Source of the DNA: CBDFLA01 sp965248915
GTDB taxonomy: Bacteria > Pseudomonadota > Alphaproteobacteria > M2410
NCBI GenBank assembly: GCA_965248915.1
Contig: OZ252216.1
Span: 3,038,001-3,102,000, forward strand
Direction of reading: 5' to 3'
Length of the DNA: 64,000 nucleotides
Shown: piece by piece, positions 24,411 to 33,285 of the stretch
Numbering within the stretch: position 1 is the first letter of the stretch
Layout of the letters: each line of letters starts with the position of its first letter
The notes under the pieces: model-generated
What the model was told of the DNA's origin: nothing
Databases searched by the model: none
Seen by the model: only the letters and a program-made list of their open reading frames with translations
Translations under genes and position numbers: made by a program

Positions 24411-26453
24411 ATGTCGCGAGATTTCAATCAAAACAACCTCCAGACAGAAACAAGCCCCTACCTCCTCCAACACGTGGACAATCCGGTTCATTGGCAACCT
24501 TGGAATTCAGAGACACTTGCCCACGCTCAAGCCCTCAATCGGCCCATCCTTCTCTCGATCGGTTACTCCGCCTGCCACTGGTGCCATGTCATGGCCCATG
24601 AGAGCTTCGAAGACGACGAAACCGCGCGCCAAATGAATGCAAACTTTGTTAACATAAAAATCGATCGCGAAGAACGCCCCGACCTAGACAACATCTACCA
24701 GTCTGCACTGGCCCTATTGGGAGGTCATGGCGGCTGGCCTTTGACCATGTTCTTAACGCCCCAAGGACAACCGTTCTGGGGCGGCACATATTTTCCAAAG
24801 ACTGCCGCATACGGCCAATCTTCCTTTTCTGACGTCCTCACCGCCATCGCCCGCCTCTACAGCAAAGAGCCCGAAAAAGTGAGCGCCAATGTTGACGCTT
24901 TGAACGAAGGTATCGGCCGTATTAATGAGCCCCCTCTCCCGGCCGAATTGACGGACAATCACCTAGAGCAGATCGCCACTCATCTCCTCCCCCATGTCGA
25001 CATGGTTAACGGCGGATTAAACGGTGCGCCAAAATTTCCGTATACGTCCTTTTTCGAACTTCTGTGGGCTGTTTACCTTAACAGCGGCGAAACGAAATTC
25101 GCCGACGCGGTCATCAGCACCCTCACCGGTCTCTGCCAAGGTGGCATCTACGACCATCTCGGAGGTGGCTTCTCACGCTACTCTGTGGATGAAGAATGGT
25201 TGGCGCCACACTTTGAAAAAATGCTCTACGACAACGCCTCTCTCATCGGCCTTATGAGCGAGGTTTGGCGTAAGACGAAAGACCCTCTCTTAGAACAACG
25301 AACCCACGAAACCATCGCCTGGCTCGAAGACGAAATGATCACGGAGATCGGTGCCTTCGCCGCCAGCCTAGACGCCGACAGCGAAGGCGAGGAAGGCAAA
25401 TTCTACGTTTGGTCAGACCAAGAAGTTCGCGATCTTCTCCGGCAAGATTACGACGCCTTTTCAAAGGCTTATGATGTTTCAGCCGGCGGGAATTGGGAAG
25501 GAAAGACCATTCTCAACAGACTTTTAACACCCGATTGGGGCGGCTCGGACCAGGAGGGACATCTAAAATCCTTAGGAAAACGGCTGAAAACAGCCAGAAA
25601 TGGGCGCATACAACCAGGCTGGGACAACAAGGTACTCACTGACTGGAACGGCCTGATGATCATGAATCTGGTTGAGGCCGCCCTCGCCTTTGACCACAAA
25701 GATTGGCTGAAAACTGCCGAAAACGCGTTTAAGGCTGTGTGCAAAGTTGCCGAGCCAAGCCCCGGGCACCTCACCCATTCTTACCGAGACGGACGCGCTC
25801 ACATTGCCGGCCTTGCAGACGACTACGCCGCCATGGCTGGCGCCGCTCTGGCCCTCTATGAGGCCACTGGAAAAAGGAATTATCTGACCCGTGTTGAGGC
25901 TTGGGTCGCGACCTTATACGCGGAATTTCGGCACGAAGAAAGTGGTGCTTTCTTCCTCACTTCAATAGACGCAAGAGATGTCATCGTGCGACCCTTCACA
26001 GCCAACGATGCGCCCATACCGTCCGCAAACGGAATATTAACCACGATTTTTTCAAAGCTATATTTGTTGACCGGGAAAGAAGAATATCGTCAGCAAGCAG
26101 ATCAAATCGTGAGCACCTTCGTGACCAAGGTCGGTGACAATGCCTTGGGGCATGCGACGCTCCTCACCGCAGCAGAATTTGCTCAAAAAGCCCTCCACAT
26201 TACGCTCATCGGATCACGCGATGACCCTGAGCTGGCTTCAATGCTCCAGGCGATCTTTAGAGCACCCATTCCGCACCGACTGGTGAGCGTAATCGATGAT
26301 CCTGACGATCTGCCCAAGAGCCATCCTGCCGCCGACAAACAAGCCGTCGACGGCCGCCCCACGGTCTATGTCTGCCAAGGCCAAACCTGCGCCGCGCCCA
26401 TCACGGATCTCAAAGTCCTCAAGAGCACGCTCACGTGGCCGTCAAAGCACTAG
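24411..26453 (+). CDS. Thioredoxin-domain DUF255 protein (YyaL/SSP411 family)
   Basis: This is a 680-residue cytoplasmic protein with an N-terminal thioredoxin-like domain (CHWCHVMAHESFEDDETA, CxxC type) followed by a large alpha/alpha-barrel region resembling N-acylglucosamine epimerase-like folds (GGIYDHLGGGFSRYSVDEEWLAPHFEKML, DWNGLMIMNLVEAALA). A short C-terminal part ends in a Cys pair (VCQGQTCAAP). The enzymatic role is not established in the family. ATG 24411 has AAGG eight bases upstream. It is divergent from the DUF6489 gene. Confidence 0.9.
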   Translation: MSRDFNQNNLQTETSPYLLQHVDNPVHWQPWNSETLAHAQALNRPILLSIGYSACHWCHVMAHESFEDDETARQMNANFVNIKIDREERPDLDNIYQSALALLGGHGGWPLTMFLTPQGQPFWGGTYFPKTAAYGQSSFSDVLTAIARLYSKEPEKVSANVDALNEGIGRINEPPLPAELTDNHLEQIATHLLPHVDMVNGGLNGAPKFPYTSFFELLWAVYLNSGETKFADAVISTLTGLCQGGIYDHLGGGFSRYSVDEEWLAPHFEKMLYDNASLIGLMSEVWRKTKDPLLEQRTHETIAWLEDEMITEIGAFAASLDADSEGEEGKFYVWSDQEVRDLLRQDYDAFSKAYDVSAGGNWEGKTILNRLLTPDWGGSDQEGHLKSLGKRLKTARNGRIQPGWDNKVLTDWNGLMIMNLVEAALAFDHKDWLKTAENAFKAVCKVAEPSPGHLTHSYRDGRAHIAGLADDYAAMAGAALALYEATGKRNYLTRVEAWVATLYAEFRHEESGAFFLTSIDARDVIVRPFTANDAPIPSANGILTTIFSKLYLLTGKEEYRQQADQIVSTFVTKVGDNALGHATLLTAAEFAQKALHITLIGSRDDPELASMLQAIFRAPIPHRLVSVIDDPDDLPKSHPAADKQAVDGRPTVYVCQGQTCAAPITDLKVLKSTLTWPSKH

Positions 26454-26538
26454 ACAGCCCTCCGTCACACCCTATGCTGGAAGCCAGATTTCAAGCGGTA
26501 TTTGGCTGAAAAGAGCCATCGTTTAAAGGAGAGCGCCA

Positions 26539-27510
26539 ATGAAAGCCGTTCGTATTCACCAATATGGTGGTCCTGAGGTCATGAAACTTGAGGAGGTCGA
26601 GTTACCGACCCTCGCCCCCCACGAAGCCCATGTCCGACATACCGCAATTGGGCTCAATTTCATCGACACCTATCATCGGACCGGGCTTTATCCCCTACCC
26701 CTGCCAACTGGTCTCGGCATGGAGGCCGCCGGTGTTGTCGAAGCCATTGGCGAGAACGTGACAAACCTCAAAGTCGGCGATCGCATCGCCTATGCCGGCG
26801 CCGGCATCGGAGCCTATTCTGAAGAGGCAAGCCTGCCCGCCTCGCGACTATCGGTTATTCCAGATGCCGTCACAGATGAAGTGGCCGCCGCTATGATGCT
26901 CAAAGGCATGACCGCCCAGTACCTGTTGCGCCAGACCTTCCAAGTAGAGCCCGGTCAGACCATCCTGTTTCATGCCGCCGCCGGCGGGGTTGGCCTCATC
27001 GCCTGCCAATGGGCCAAAGCCTTGGGCGCCGCCGTAATCGGCACCGTTGGGTCTGAAGAAAAGGCAGCCCTCGCCAAGGCCCATGGCTGTGACCACACCA
27101 TTCTCTATCGTAATGAAAATGTCGCGGCCCGCGTCAAAGAAATTACGGGCGGCGCTGGCGTCCCGGTGGTTTACGATTCTGTCGGCAAGGACACCTTTGA
27201 GGCCTCATTGGACAGCCTCAGCCCACGCGGCCTCTTGGTCAGTTTTGGCAATGCGTCCGGCCCTGTGACCGGCGTCGATCTGGGTATCCTATCGGCAAAA
27301 GGCTCACTCTACGTAACCCGGCCCACACTCCTGCACTACACATTGGCGCAAGAGGACTTAGAGGCCTGCACCCAGGATCTCTTCGACATTGTCGGATCGG
27401 GAAAGGTCAAAGTTGAGGTCCACCAGCGCTATGCCCTAGCCGACATTCAACAAGCCCACCGCGACCTTGAGGATCGCAAGACCACCGGCGCCACGGTCAT
27501 TTTGCCGTAA
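26539..27510 (+). CDS. NADPH:quinone oxidoreductase (zeta-crystallin type)
   Basis: This is a 323-residue zinc-free medium-chain dehydrogenase/reductase that reduces quinones with NADPH. Visible are the opening MKAVRIHQYGGPEVMKLEEVELP, NFIDTYHRTGLYPLPLPTGLGMEAAGVVEAIG, AMMLKGMTAQYLLRQTF, and the cofactor loop HAAAGGVGLIACQWAKALGA. GAGAGCG precedes the ATG. It is followed 22 bases later by an acetyltransferase gene in the same direction. Confidence 0.93.
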   Translation: MKAVRIHQYGGPEVMKLEEVELPTLAPHEAHVRHTAIGLNFIDTYHRTGLYPLPLPTGLGMEAAGVVEAIGENVTNLKVGDRIAYAGAGIGAYSEEASLPASRLSVIPDAVTDEVAAAMMLKGMTAQYLLRQTFQVEPGQTILFHAAAGGVGLIACQWAKALGAAVIGTVGSEEKAALAKAHGCDHTILYRNENVAARVKEITGGAGVPVVYDSVGKDTFEASLDSLSPRGLLVSFGNASGPVTGVDLGILSAKGSLYVTRPTLLHYTLAQEDLEACTQDLFDIVGSGKVKVEVHQRYALADIQQAHRDLEDRKTTGATVILP

Positions 27511-27532
27511 CCAGGCTCATCAAATCAGGTTT

Positions 27533-28108
27533 ATGACCTCACCCAAATTCGAAATGCAGTTGGTCACTCCGACAGAACAACATCTGCCGTCTTACGTTGA
27601 AGCGTTGCAGCGCGGCTGGTCGCAGGACAATGTCCGTGGCCGGGCCGCCGCGAAGGCACAGCTCGACCTCATCGCCAATGACCCCCTAATATTCCTTGCC
27701 CGGTGCGACGATGTGAAGGCGAAAGGCCCAGCGGTTGTTCTGCCTGACGGGTCCACAGCCAAGCGGTTACCGGGCATCAACCGCTGGATGTGGGATGGGG
27801 AGTTTTGTGGCAGTCTCGGTTTGCGCTGGCAGCCGGGCACCTCACAGCTTCCCCTTCACGTCCTCGGACATGTCGGATTCTCGGTCGTGCCATGGAGGCA
27901 ACGCCGCGGCCACGCCACGCGAGCCTTAGGCCTCATTCTGCCAATCGCCCTCGAAAAAGGCCTCGACTATATCGAGGTGACCACCGATCTGGACAATATC
28001 CCCTCACAAAAGGTCATTGAAGCCAATGGAGGTCTGCTCCACGAGCGCTTTAAAAAACCGACCGTCTATGGAGGCAGTGAGGCCTTGCGCTACCGAATTA
28101 CGCTCTAA
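27533..28108 (+). CDS. GNAT-family N-acetyltransferase
   Basis: This is a 191-residue acetyl-CoA-dependent transferase of unknown substrate. The acetyl-CoA-binding segment VVPWRQRRGHATRALGLIL (Q/RxxGxG/A type) follows the beta strand HVLGHVGFSV. The C-terminal half has EVTTDLDNIPSQKVIEANGG, typical of RimJ/RimL-like members. ATG 27533 is preceded by AGG. Its TAA overlaps the stop codon of the convergent lipoprotein gene by four bases. Confidence 0.87.
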   Translation: MTSPKFEMQLVTPTEQHLPSYVEALQRGWSQDNVRGRAAAKAQLDLIANDPLIFLARCDDVKAKGPAVVLPDGSTAKRLPGINRWMWDGEFCGSLGLRWQPGTSQLPLHVLGHVGFSVVPWRQRRGHATRALGLILPIALEKGLDYIEVTTDLDNIPSQKVIEANGGLLHERFKKPTVYGGSEALRYRITL

Positions 28109-28974
28109 CCACCCAATTTGGCCGCTGTCGCAGGAGGCTTACCAAGACCAATCGAAGGGGCACTCGTCGCCACAGCACCAAGCTCTGCCCCCTTCTCCGC
28201 CATTTCGAGTTTGAGTTTTAGAAACGCCTTCTCGACCTCACCAGCGAGTTTGATGGCCGCGCTCGATTTTACCGCCGCTTGCATGGCCATGTCGCGGTCG
28301 GTGCGGCCAAAAGCGGTTTGAAGATCACTGGCCGAAAGCGTCGATTGCAGGGACAGATATGGATAGCCCTGCATCACATCGATGAGAACGCCGGTCGCCA
28401 GCCCCTCATATTGAGCGGTTCTAGAGGGCAGGAAGAACCCGCCCAAAATGGTCAAATCGCCAAGCGACAGCATGTTCTTTGAGAGTTCTGATTTCGTCTG
28501 GGTGGTGTAGACCAACACAGCATCTAGGTGTTGTCGGGCTGCACCCAGTCGGATCTTGTTCATCACATTAAGGTAGGGCGACCGCTGGTTAGGCACCGGA
28601 TTCTGCGCTGTCATTTCCGCCACCAGTGGATTGAGCGGAACGAACTCTCCGAATCCTGTCCCAAGTTTTTGTGACAGCGTCACCCAGGCATTGCCCTCCT
28701 CAGCTGGTATAGCCGCCAAGGTCTGATTATCAATCCGCGCGATACCGATCCGCGCCGGAAATTTCAAGACCGGCTCAACTGCTACCGCTGACATAAGGAG
28801 CGCCTGAAACTCCTGCGCTGACGCCTGTCCGCCCGCAGTCATCGGCATCTCTTGTCTTGCCAGATACTCCAGTCCTGAAGTCGTTTGCACCGCGTGGCCG
28901 CAGGCCGCCAACAACAATCCGAACCCCAAAATAACTACTGTCCCAAGTCTCACGTGTCCGTTCCCTTCCATCAT
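28105..28974 (-). CDS. Uncharacterised lipoprotein
   Basis: The N-terminus has a hydrophobic segment ending in the lipobox LAAC, so it should be lipidated and anchored in the envelope. The body (GIARIDNQTLAAIPAEEG, ARQHLDAVLVYTT, GVLIDVMQGYPYLSLQS) has alternating hydrophobic strands like other envelope lipoproteins of unknown role; the tail is Ala/Gly/Pro-rich. ATG 28974 follows GGGGG at about seven bases; an earlier ATG at 28992 lacks a ribosome-binding site. I do not recognise the family. Confidence 0.75.
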   Translation of the reverse strand: MMEGNGHVRLGTVVILGFGLLLAACGHAVQTTSGLEYLARQEMPMTAGGQASAQEFQALLMSAVAVEPVLKFPARIGIARIDNQTLAAIPAEEGNAWVTLSQKLGTGFGEFVPLNPLVAEMTAQNPVPNQRSPYLNVMNKIRLGAARQHLDAVLVYTTQTKSELSKNMLSLGDLTILGGFFLPSRTAQYEGLATGVLIDVMQGYPYLSLQSTLSASDLQTAFGRTDRDMAMQAAVKSSAAIKLAGEVEKAFLKLKLEMAEKGAELGAVATSAPSIGLGKPPATAAKLGG

Positions 28975-29098
28975 GAAGATACCCCCACGCATTCACAAAG
29001 AATGCCCGGCGCCACCCCAGGCCCAGATTCAAGAGAGAAAAACGTTACACCAAAGGATTGTGACTTAAGGAAGGCCCGCAACACAGACAAATGAACAC

Positions 29099-29689
29099 CT
29101 ATTTCTGACCCGGAAGTACAGACTTTTGATTTTGGTATTTTCCGCCATCTTGGCCACCATAGGCTTCATCTTGTCCTAGTGGTGTTGTCAAACGAAAGAA
29201 TGAGAGCTGGCAGGGTCGGTCCAATAGTGGCTTAAGAGAAATGTGAAGAGGACCACTGTTTCTGATTTCTAAGGTGATTTGGCCGCTCCATCCGGGCTGG
29301 ATCCAGGGTGCGGTTTGATGCATCGACAACCCAACTCGAGCGTAAGTGCTACGTCCTTCGACAATTCCAATCAGATGATTCGGGATTGTTATTTTCTCAT
29401 GTGTTAATGCAAGTATGAATTCACCCGGCCGCAACTCGAACTTTTCTGGATCGCCCATTCCATCTTTAAGTGTGAGTTTTCTCCGGGAGTAAAGGTTAGA
29501 TTGTCCCAACAACCCTAACCCGCCTGCAACAGAAAATACCGCACCATCAGCTGGGTTGAGCTTCGTAAAATCAAAACCAAGACGTAAATCTACAGACGCC
29601 TCACCATACTGACTTGATTCAAGTGGTGGATCAAAGGCTAGCTGACCACTCTCGACTTCGGCCATTATGTCTGGTTGTGAGAGAATCAT
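29099..29689 (-). CDS. dCTP deaminase-family protein in an AT-rich island
   Basis: The family deaminates dCTP to dUTP. The 196-residue product opens with MILSQPDIMAEVESGQL and ASVDLRLG, and has the active-site segment VEGRSTYARVGL with HQTAPWIQPGWSG and TLEIRNSGP; the Ser, Arg and Glu of the catalytic set are in place. The final GGKYQNQKSVLPGQ resembles the nucleotide-covering tail. The start codon directly follows the stop of the partner gene (TAAATG). Base composition is clearly more AT-rich than the flanking genes, suggesting transfer. It could be housekeeping Dcd, but a role in phage defence by nucleotide depletion is possible. Confidence 0.85.
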   Translation of the reverse strand: MILSQPDIMAEVESGQLAFDPPLESSQYGEASVDLRLGFDFTKLNPADGAVFSVAGGLGLLGQSNLYSRRKLTLKDGMGDPEKFELRPGEFILALTHEKITIPNHLIGIVEGRSTYARVGLSMHQTAPWIQPGWSGQITLEIRNSGPLHISLKPLLDRPCQLSFFRLTTPLGQDEAYGGQDGGKYQNQKSVLPGQK

Positions 29690-30034
29690 TTAAGCAGCAA
29701 TTGGTAGCAGGTTCTCCTTACCTATACTTGCCAATCCATTAGTTGTAAAGAATGATCCTTCAACCATTACAACTAGATACTCGTCTTCAATCGATTTAAT
29801 TTTCCCTTTGATGAAAAATTGTTCCTGAACCTGATTCACATTTCTTCCACTTGCAAATCCAGACACTGGTCCATTCAGAGTATCAAACTGAACGAGAAGA
29901 TCATCTTCAAATGGTCCATCACTGACCTCACAAGGAATTCCAATTAAATCACCAGCTTTGAGGTCAGGCACCACAAACCCTCCAGAAAGTTGCAATATTT
30001 TCAAATCAATATGGATTACATTAAGTAACATCAT
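29690..30034 (-). CDS. Unknown 114-residue protein coupled to the dCTP deaminase
   Basis: I do not recognise this protein. It is probably all-beta (FVVPDLKAGDLIGIPCEVSDG, KGKIKSIEDEYLVVMVEGSFF) with no signal peptide or membrane segment. It is AT-rich like the next gene, which starts on the base after its stop, so the two are surely co-translated. No good ribosome-binding site is visible before its ATG-ATG start. A partner or regulatory role for the deaminase is inference. Confidence 0.7.
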   Translation of the reverse strand: MMLLNVIHIDLKILQLSGGFVVPDLKAGDLIGIPCEVSDGPFEDDLLVQFDTLNGPVSGFASGRNVNQVQEQFFIKGKIKSIEDEYLVVMVEGSFFTTNGLASIGKENLLPIAA

Positions 30035-30163
30035 AGGTTAATACAATTTTAACTTTTGCTAAGAGCGCAAAAATTATCGTCACTATTGAAGAAAGTTTAC
30101 ATAGCAGCACGCTTCCTTGCTTAGCATTCACTACCTAAAGCGGCAATAAAACCAACCTGATAC

Positions 30164-31450
30164 CTAGGTATTCATCGAGTCGAAGAAATCATCGTTCGAT
30201 TTGGTCTGTCGGAGCTTGTCGAGCAAAAACTCGATCGAGTCGATGGTCCCCATCGGATTGAGGATCCGGCGGAGCACGTACATCTTCGAGAGTGTTGCCG
30301 CGTCGACGAGGAGATCCTCTTTCCGTGTCCCAGACCGCGTGATGTCGATCGCAGGGAAGACCCGCTTATCGGAGACCTTACGGTCAAGGATGATTTCCGA
30401 GTTACCGGTGCCCTTGAACTCTTCAAAGATAACCTCATCCATCCGGCTGCCAGTATCGACAAGCGCCGTTGCGATAATGGTCAAAGAGCCACCTTCTTCG
30501 ATATTCCGCGCCGCCCCAAAGAACCGCTTCGGCCGCTGCAAGGCGTTCGCGTCCACCCCACCGGTCAAGACTTTACCTGATGAGGGGACAACCGTGTTAT
30601 AGGCCCGCCCAAGACGGGTAATAGAGTCCAAAAGGATCACCACATCGCGCTTGTGTTCGACCAGGCGTTTCGCCTTTTCGATAACCATTTCAGCGACTTG
30701 CACGTGCCGGGCCGCTGGCTCATCAAAGGTTGATGAGACCACCTCACCGTGAACTGAACGCTGCATGTCCGTCACTTCTTCAGGCCGCTCATCGATCAAA
30801 AGAACAATCAAGTAACACTCAGGATGGTTGGCCGAAATCGAATGCGCAATGTTTTGCAGGATCACCGTCTTACCGGTTCTAGGCGGCGCCACGATGAGAC
30901 AGCGCTGTCCTTTCCCAATCGGCGCTACCAGGTCAATGACCCGGGCGCTGCGGTCTTTGATGGTCGGATCTTCAATTTCCATCTTAAACCGGTCATCAGG
31001 AAAGAGCGGCGTCAGATTGTCAAAATGCACCTTGTGGCGCATGGCTTCTGGGTCTTCGAAATTGATCGTATTGACCTGGAGAAGCGCGAAATATCGTTCC
31101 CCATCTTTGGGTCCGCGGATCTGCCCATCTACTGTGTCCCCAGTTCTTAAGGAAAACCGGCGGATCTGACTGGGGCTGACATAGATGTCATCTGGCCCGG
31201 GCAGATAGTTCGATTCAGGCGACCGCAAAAAGCCAAACCCATCTTGCAAGACCTCCAAAACACCGCCGGCGGTGATATCGACCTCTTCCGACGCCAATTG
31301 CTTCAAAATGGCGAACATCAGCTCCTGCTTGCGCATAGTGCTGGCGTTTTCGACCTCGAGTTCCTCAGCAAAGGCCAACAAATCTTGTGGCGTACGCTGC
31401 TTCAGACTCTGAAGTGTCATGGGTTCAGATTTGAGTTCGTCAATATTCAT
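30164..31450 (-). CDS. rho: Transcription termination factor Rho
   Basis: Rho is the hexameric RNA helicase that ends many transcripts. The product, about 428 residues, opens with the N-terminal helical domain (LKQRTPQDLLAFAEELEVENASTMRKQEL) and a cold-shock-like RNA-binding domain (GFGFLRSPESNYLPGPDDIYVSPSQIRRF). The ATPase core has APPRTGKT (Walker A), VVILLDSITR (Walker B), the Q-loop region VSSTFDEPAARH and the R-loop part GTGNSEIILDRK. ATG 31420 is an alternative start. No frameshift or insertion is visible. Confidence 0.97.
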   Translation of the reverse strand: MNIDELKSEPMTLQSLKQRTPQDLLAFAEELEVENASTMRKQELMFAILKQLASEEVDITAGGVLEVLQDGFGFLRSPESNYLPGPDDIYVSPSQIRRFSLRTGDTVDGQIRGPKDGERYFALLQVNTINFEDPEAMRHKVHFDNLTPLFPDDRFKMEIEDPTIKDRSARVIDLVAPIGKGQRCLIVAPPRTGKTVILQNIAHSISANHPECYLIVLLIDERPEEVTDMQRSVHGEVVSSTFDEPAARHVQVAEMVIEKAKRLVEHKRDVVILLDSITRLGRAYNTVVPSSGKVLTGGVDANALQRPKRFFGAARNIEEGGSLTIIATALVDTGSRMDEVIFEEFKGTGNSEIILDRKVSDKRVFPAIDITRSGTRKEDLLVDAATLSKMYVLRRILNPMGTIDSIEFLLDKLRQTKSNDDFFDSMNT

Positions 31451-31707
31451 GGGAAAGCCGTTACCTTTAACTATGCGACAAACCGCCAATTCTTACGGCG
31501 TGAGTCGGGCGATTTTCATAAAAGAATGCAAATTAGGATGTCATATGAGGGAGGGGCTTCAGGGCAGTCATTCGGCGCGGCAAATCGTGTGGTTCACACA
31601 AATGCGACCTTTGAGGCCGACGCACCATAAATTTTCCTGAGAACCGTTTGGAGACAAAAACCTACCACAACGCGACCGAAACGCAAACCACTGAATTTGA
31701 AGCTCTT

Positions 31708-32133
31708 TTAAAAGGGCTTCACCACCGCGAGGATCACAACCAAGATCATGATCAATGTGGGGACCTCGTTAATCATGCGAAAGAACTTCTCCGGTCGGCT
31801 GTCTTCATCCCTTTCAAAGTCCTTGCGAAGCTTCGACAAGAACCCATGAAACCCAGAAAGCCCTAGCACTAGAAACAGTTTCACGTGCAGCCAGGTACCG
31901 GAATTCCCTATAAACATCAATGTGATACCGAAAATCCAAGCCGCGATCATGGCCGGGTTCATAATGAACTTGAGAAGCTTCCGCTCCATCACCTTGAAAG
32001 TCTCAGACTGCACTGAGCCACGCTCAGCCATCGTGTGGTAGACAAAAAGCCTCGGCAAATAAAGCAAGCCTGCCATCCACGAAATGACCGCAGTGATGTG
32101 GAGTGCCTTCATCCACAAATAAAGACTATCCAT
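31708..32133 (-). CDS. hemJ: Protoporphyrinogen oxidase HemJ
   Basis: This small membrane enzyme oxidises protoporphyrinogen IX to protoporphyrin IX in bacteria without HemG or HemY. The 141-residue product has about four transmembrane helices. It shows the conserved His (LWMKALHITAVISWMAGLLYLPRLFVYH), PAMIAAWIFG, WLHVKL and FFRMINEVPTL. GGAAGGA lies seven bases before the ATG, which overlaps the hemH stop by eight bases, so they are translated as one operon. Confidence 0.93.
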   Translation of the reverse strand: MDSLYLWMKALHITAVISWMAGLLYLPRLFVYHTMAERGSVQSETFKVMERKLLKFIMNPAMIAAWIFGITLMFIGNSGTWLHVKLFLVLGLSGFHGFLSKLRKDFERDEDSRPEKFFRMINEVPTLIMILVVILAVVKPF

Positions 32134-33268
32134 GGGCCAATCCTTCCTTTGAGACAGCATCAATCGCCATCGGACATTGCGAAAAAGTCGACGGGCAAAT
32201 CCGAACACCCGACCCGCAAGATAGCGCTGGCATGCCGGGCTCAGTCGCCCTTAGCACCAAATTGCAGAGACTTTCAATAAAGGCCTTTTCGACCCCAAGC
32301 GCTGGAACTCGGTGGTACGATGGAACCCCGGCACCCTCCGCCAATTCGCGGTACTCGATGTCAAGTTCAACCAATGTCTCCGAATGCTCGGAGACAAAGG
32401 CAATGGGCACAAGCACAACCGACTTTCTATCGCGACCAGCACGTTCAATCTCTTCCTCCGTGGACGGACCAATCCACTCTTGTGGTGTTACCTTGCTTTG
32501 GTAACAAATCGAATGATCAAGACTTTCACGCCCTAGTCGTTTTACAACCTCTGCAACCGTTCTCTCAACTTGCCATTGATAGGGATCCCCTTTTTCTATG
32601 ATCGAAACCGGCAGCCCGTGAGCTGAAAACAGCACCCGGCAATGTTCACTCTCTGGTAGTTTCAAAAAGGTGTCCTCTAGTAATGAGACATGGGCGTCTG
32701 CGAACGAACTATCGGTCGGAAAGCAGCAGATTTCAGCCGTTTTAACCTTCAATCCTGTCGCCGTAGCGGCCTGTTTCCAATCTCGAACGGAGGAGCGAAC
32801 CGTGGTGGTTGAGTACTGCGGATAGAGCGGTAAAAGGAGGATGAGATCTGGGTCAAACTCCTGCACTTGTGAAACCGTTTCATCCGCCAGAGGATGCCAA
32901 TAGCGCATCGAGACGAAGACCCGCGCCACCCGTTCTTTTTCCTCCGTAGACGGATTTAATCGATCCGACAAAGAACTTTCCAGTGCCCTTGCTTGCTCGT
33001 TGGTCAAATCTAGGAGCGGAGATTTACCACCGAGGTTTTCATAAATATCTTTCGTCGTCGGCGCGCGTTTCTTGGAAATATATTTTGCTAGACCCCAGCG
33101 TATCGGACCCGGCGCACCAATGATCGCGGGGTCATTGAAAAGATTGAAAAGGAAAGGAGAGATGGCCCCCGGACTGTCCGGTCCACCAAGGTTAAAAAGC
33201 ACCACTGCGAGACGAGACCAAGCCGTGTCAGATCGCTGAGGATGCCCCGAAGAGGAAGCCTGTTCCAT
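32126..33268 (-). CDS. hemH: Ferrochelatase
   Basis: HemH inserts Fe(II) into protoporphyrin IX, the last step of haem synthesis. Family motifs are VVLFNLGGPDSP, FSAHGLPVSIIEKGDPY with the catalytic His, YQSKVTPQEWIGPS and FVSEHSETLVELDIEY with the catalytic Glu. The C-terminal 60 residues hold four spaced cysteines (C-x15-C-x6-C-x6-C), reminiscent of the [2Fe-2S] ferrochelatases described for Caulobacter. ATG 33268 is seven bases after GGAAG and 17 bases beyond the hemE stop. Confidence 0.95.
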   Translation of the reverse strand: MEQASSSGHPQRSDTAWSRLAVVLFNLGGPDSPGAISPFLFNLFNDPAIIGAPGPIRWGLAKYISKKRAPTTKDIYENLGGKSPLLDLTNEQARALESSLSDRLNPSTEEKERVARVFVSMRYWHPLADETVSQVQEFDPDLILLLPLYPQYSTTTVRSSVRDWKQAATATGLKVKTAEICCFPTDSSFADAHVSLLEDTFLKLPESEHCRVLFSAHGLPVSIIEKGDPYQWQVERTVAEVVKRLGRESLDHSICYQSKVTPQEWIGPSTEEEIERAGRDRKSVVLVPIAFVSEHSETLVELDIEYRELAEGAGVPSYHRVPALGVEKAFIESLCNLVLRATEPGMPALSCGSGVRICPSTFSQCPMAIDAVSKEGLAHG

Positions 33269-33285
33269 GTGCTGACTTCCAACCT

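Noticed and set aside
31878..31887. GTTTCACGTG core inside hemJ, resembling parS
   Set aside because: Only ten of sixteen bases in the core fit and the right arm differs (GTGCAGCC); the two exact parS sites elsewhere explain ParB loading better.
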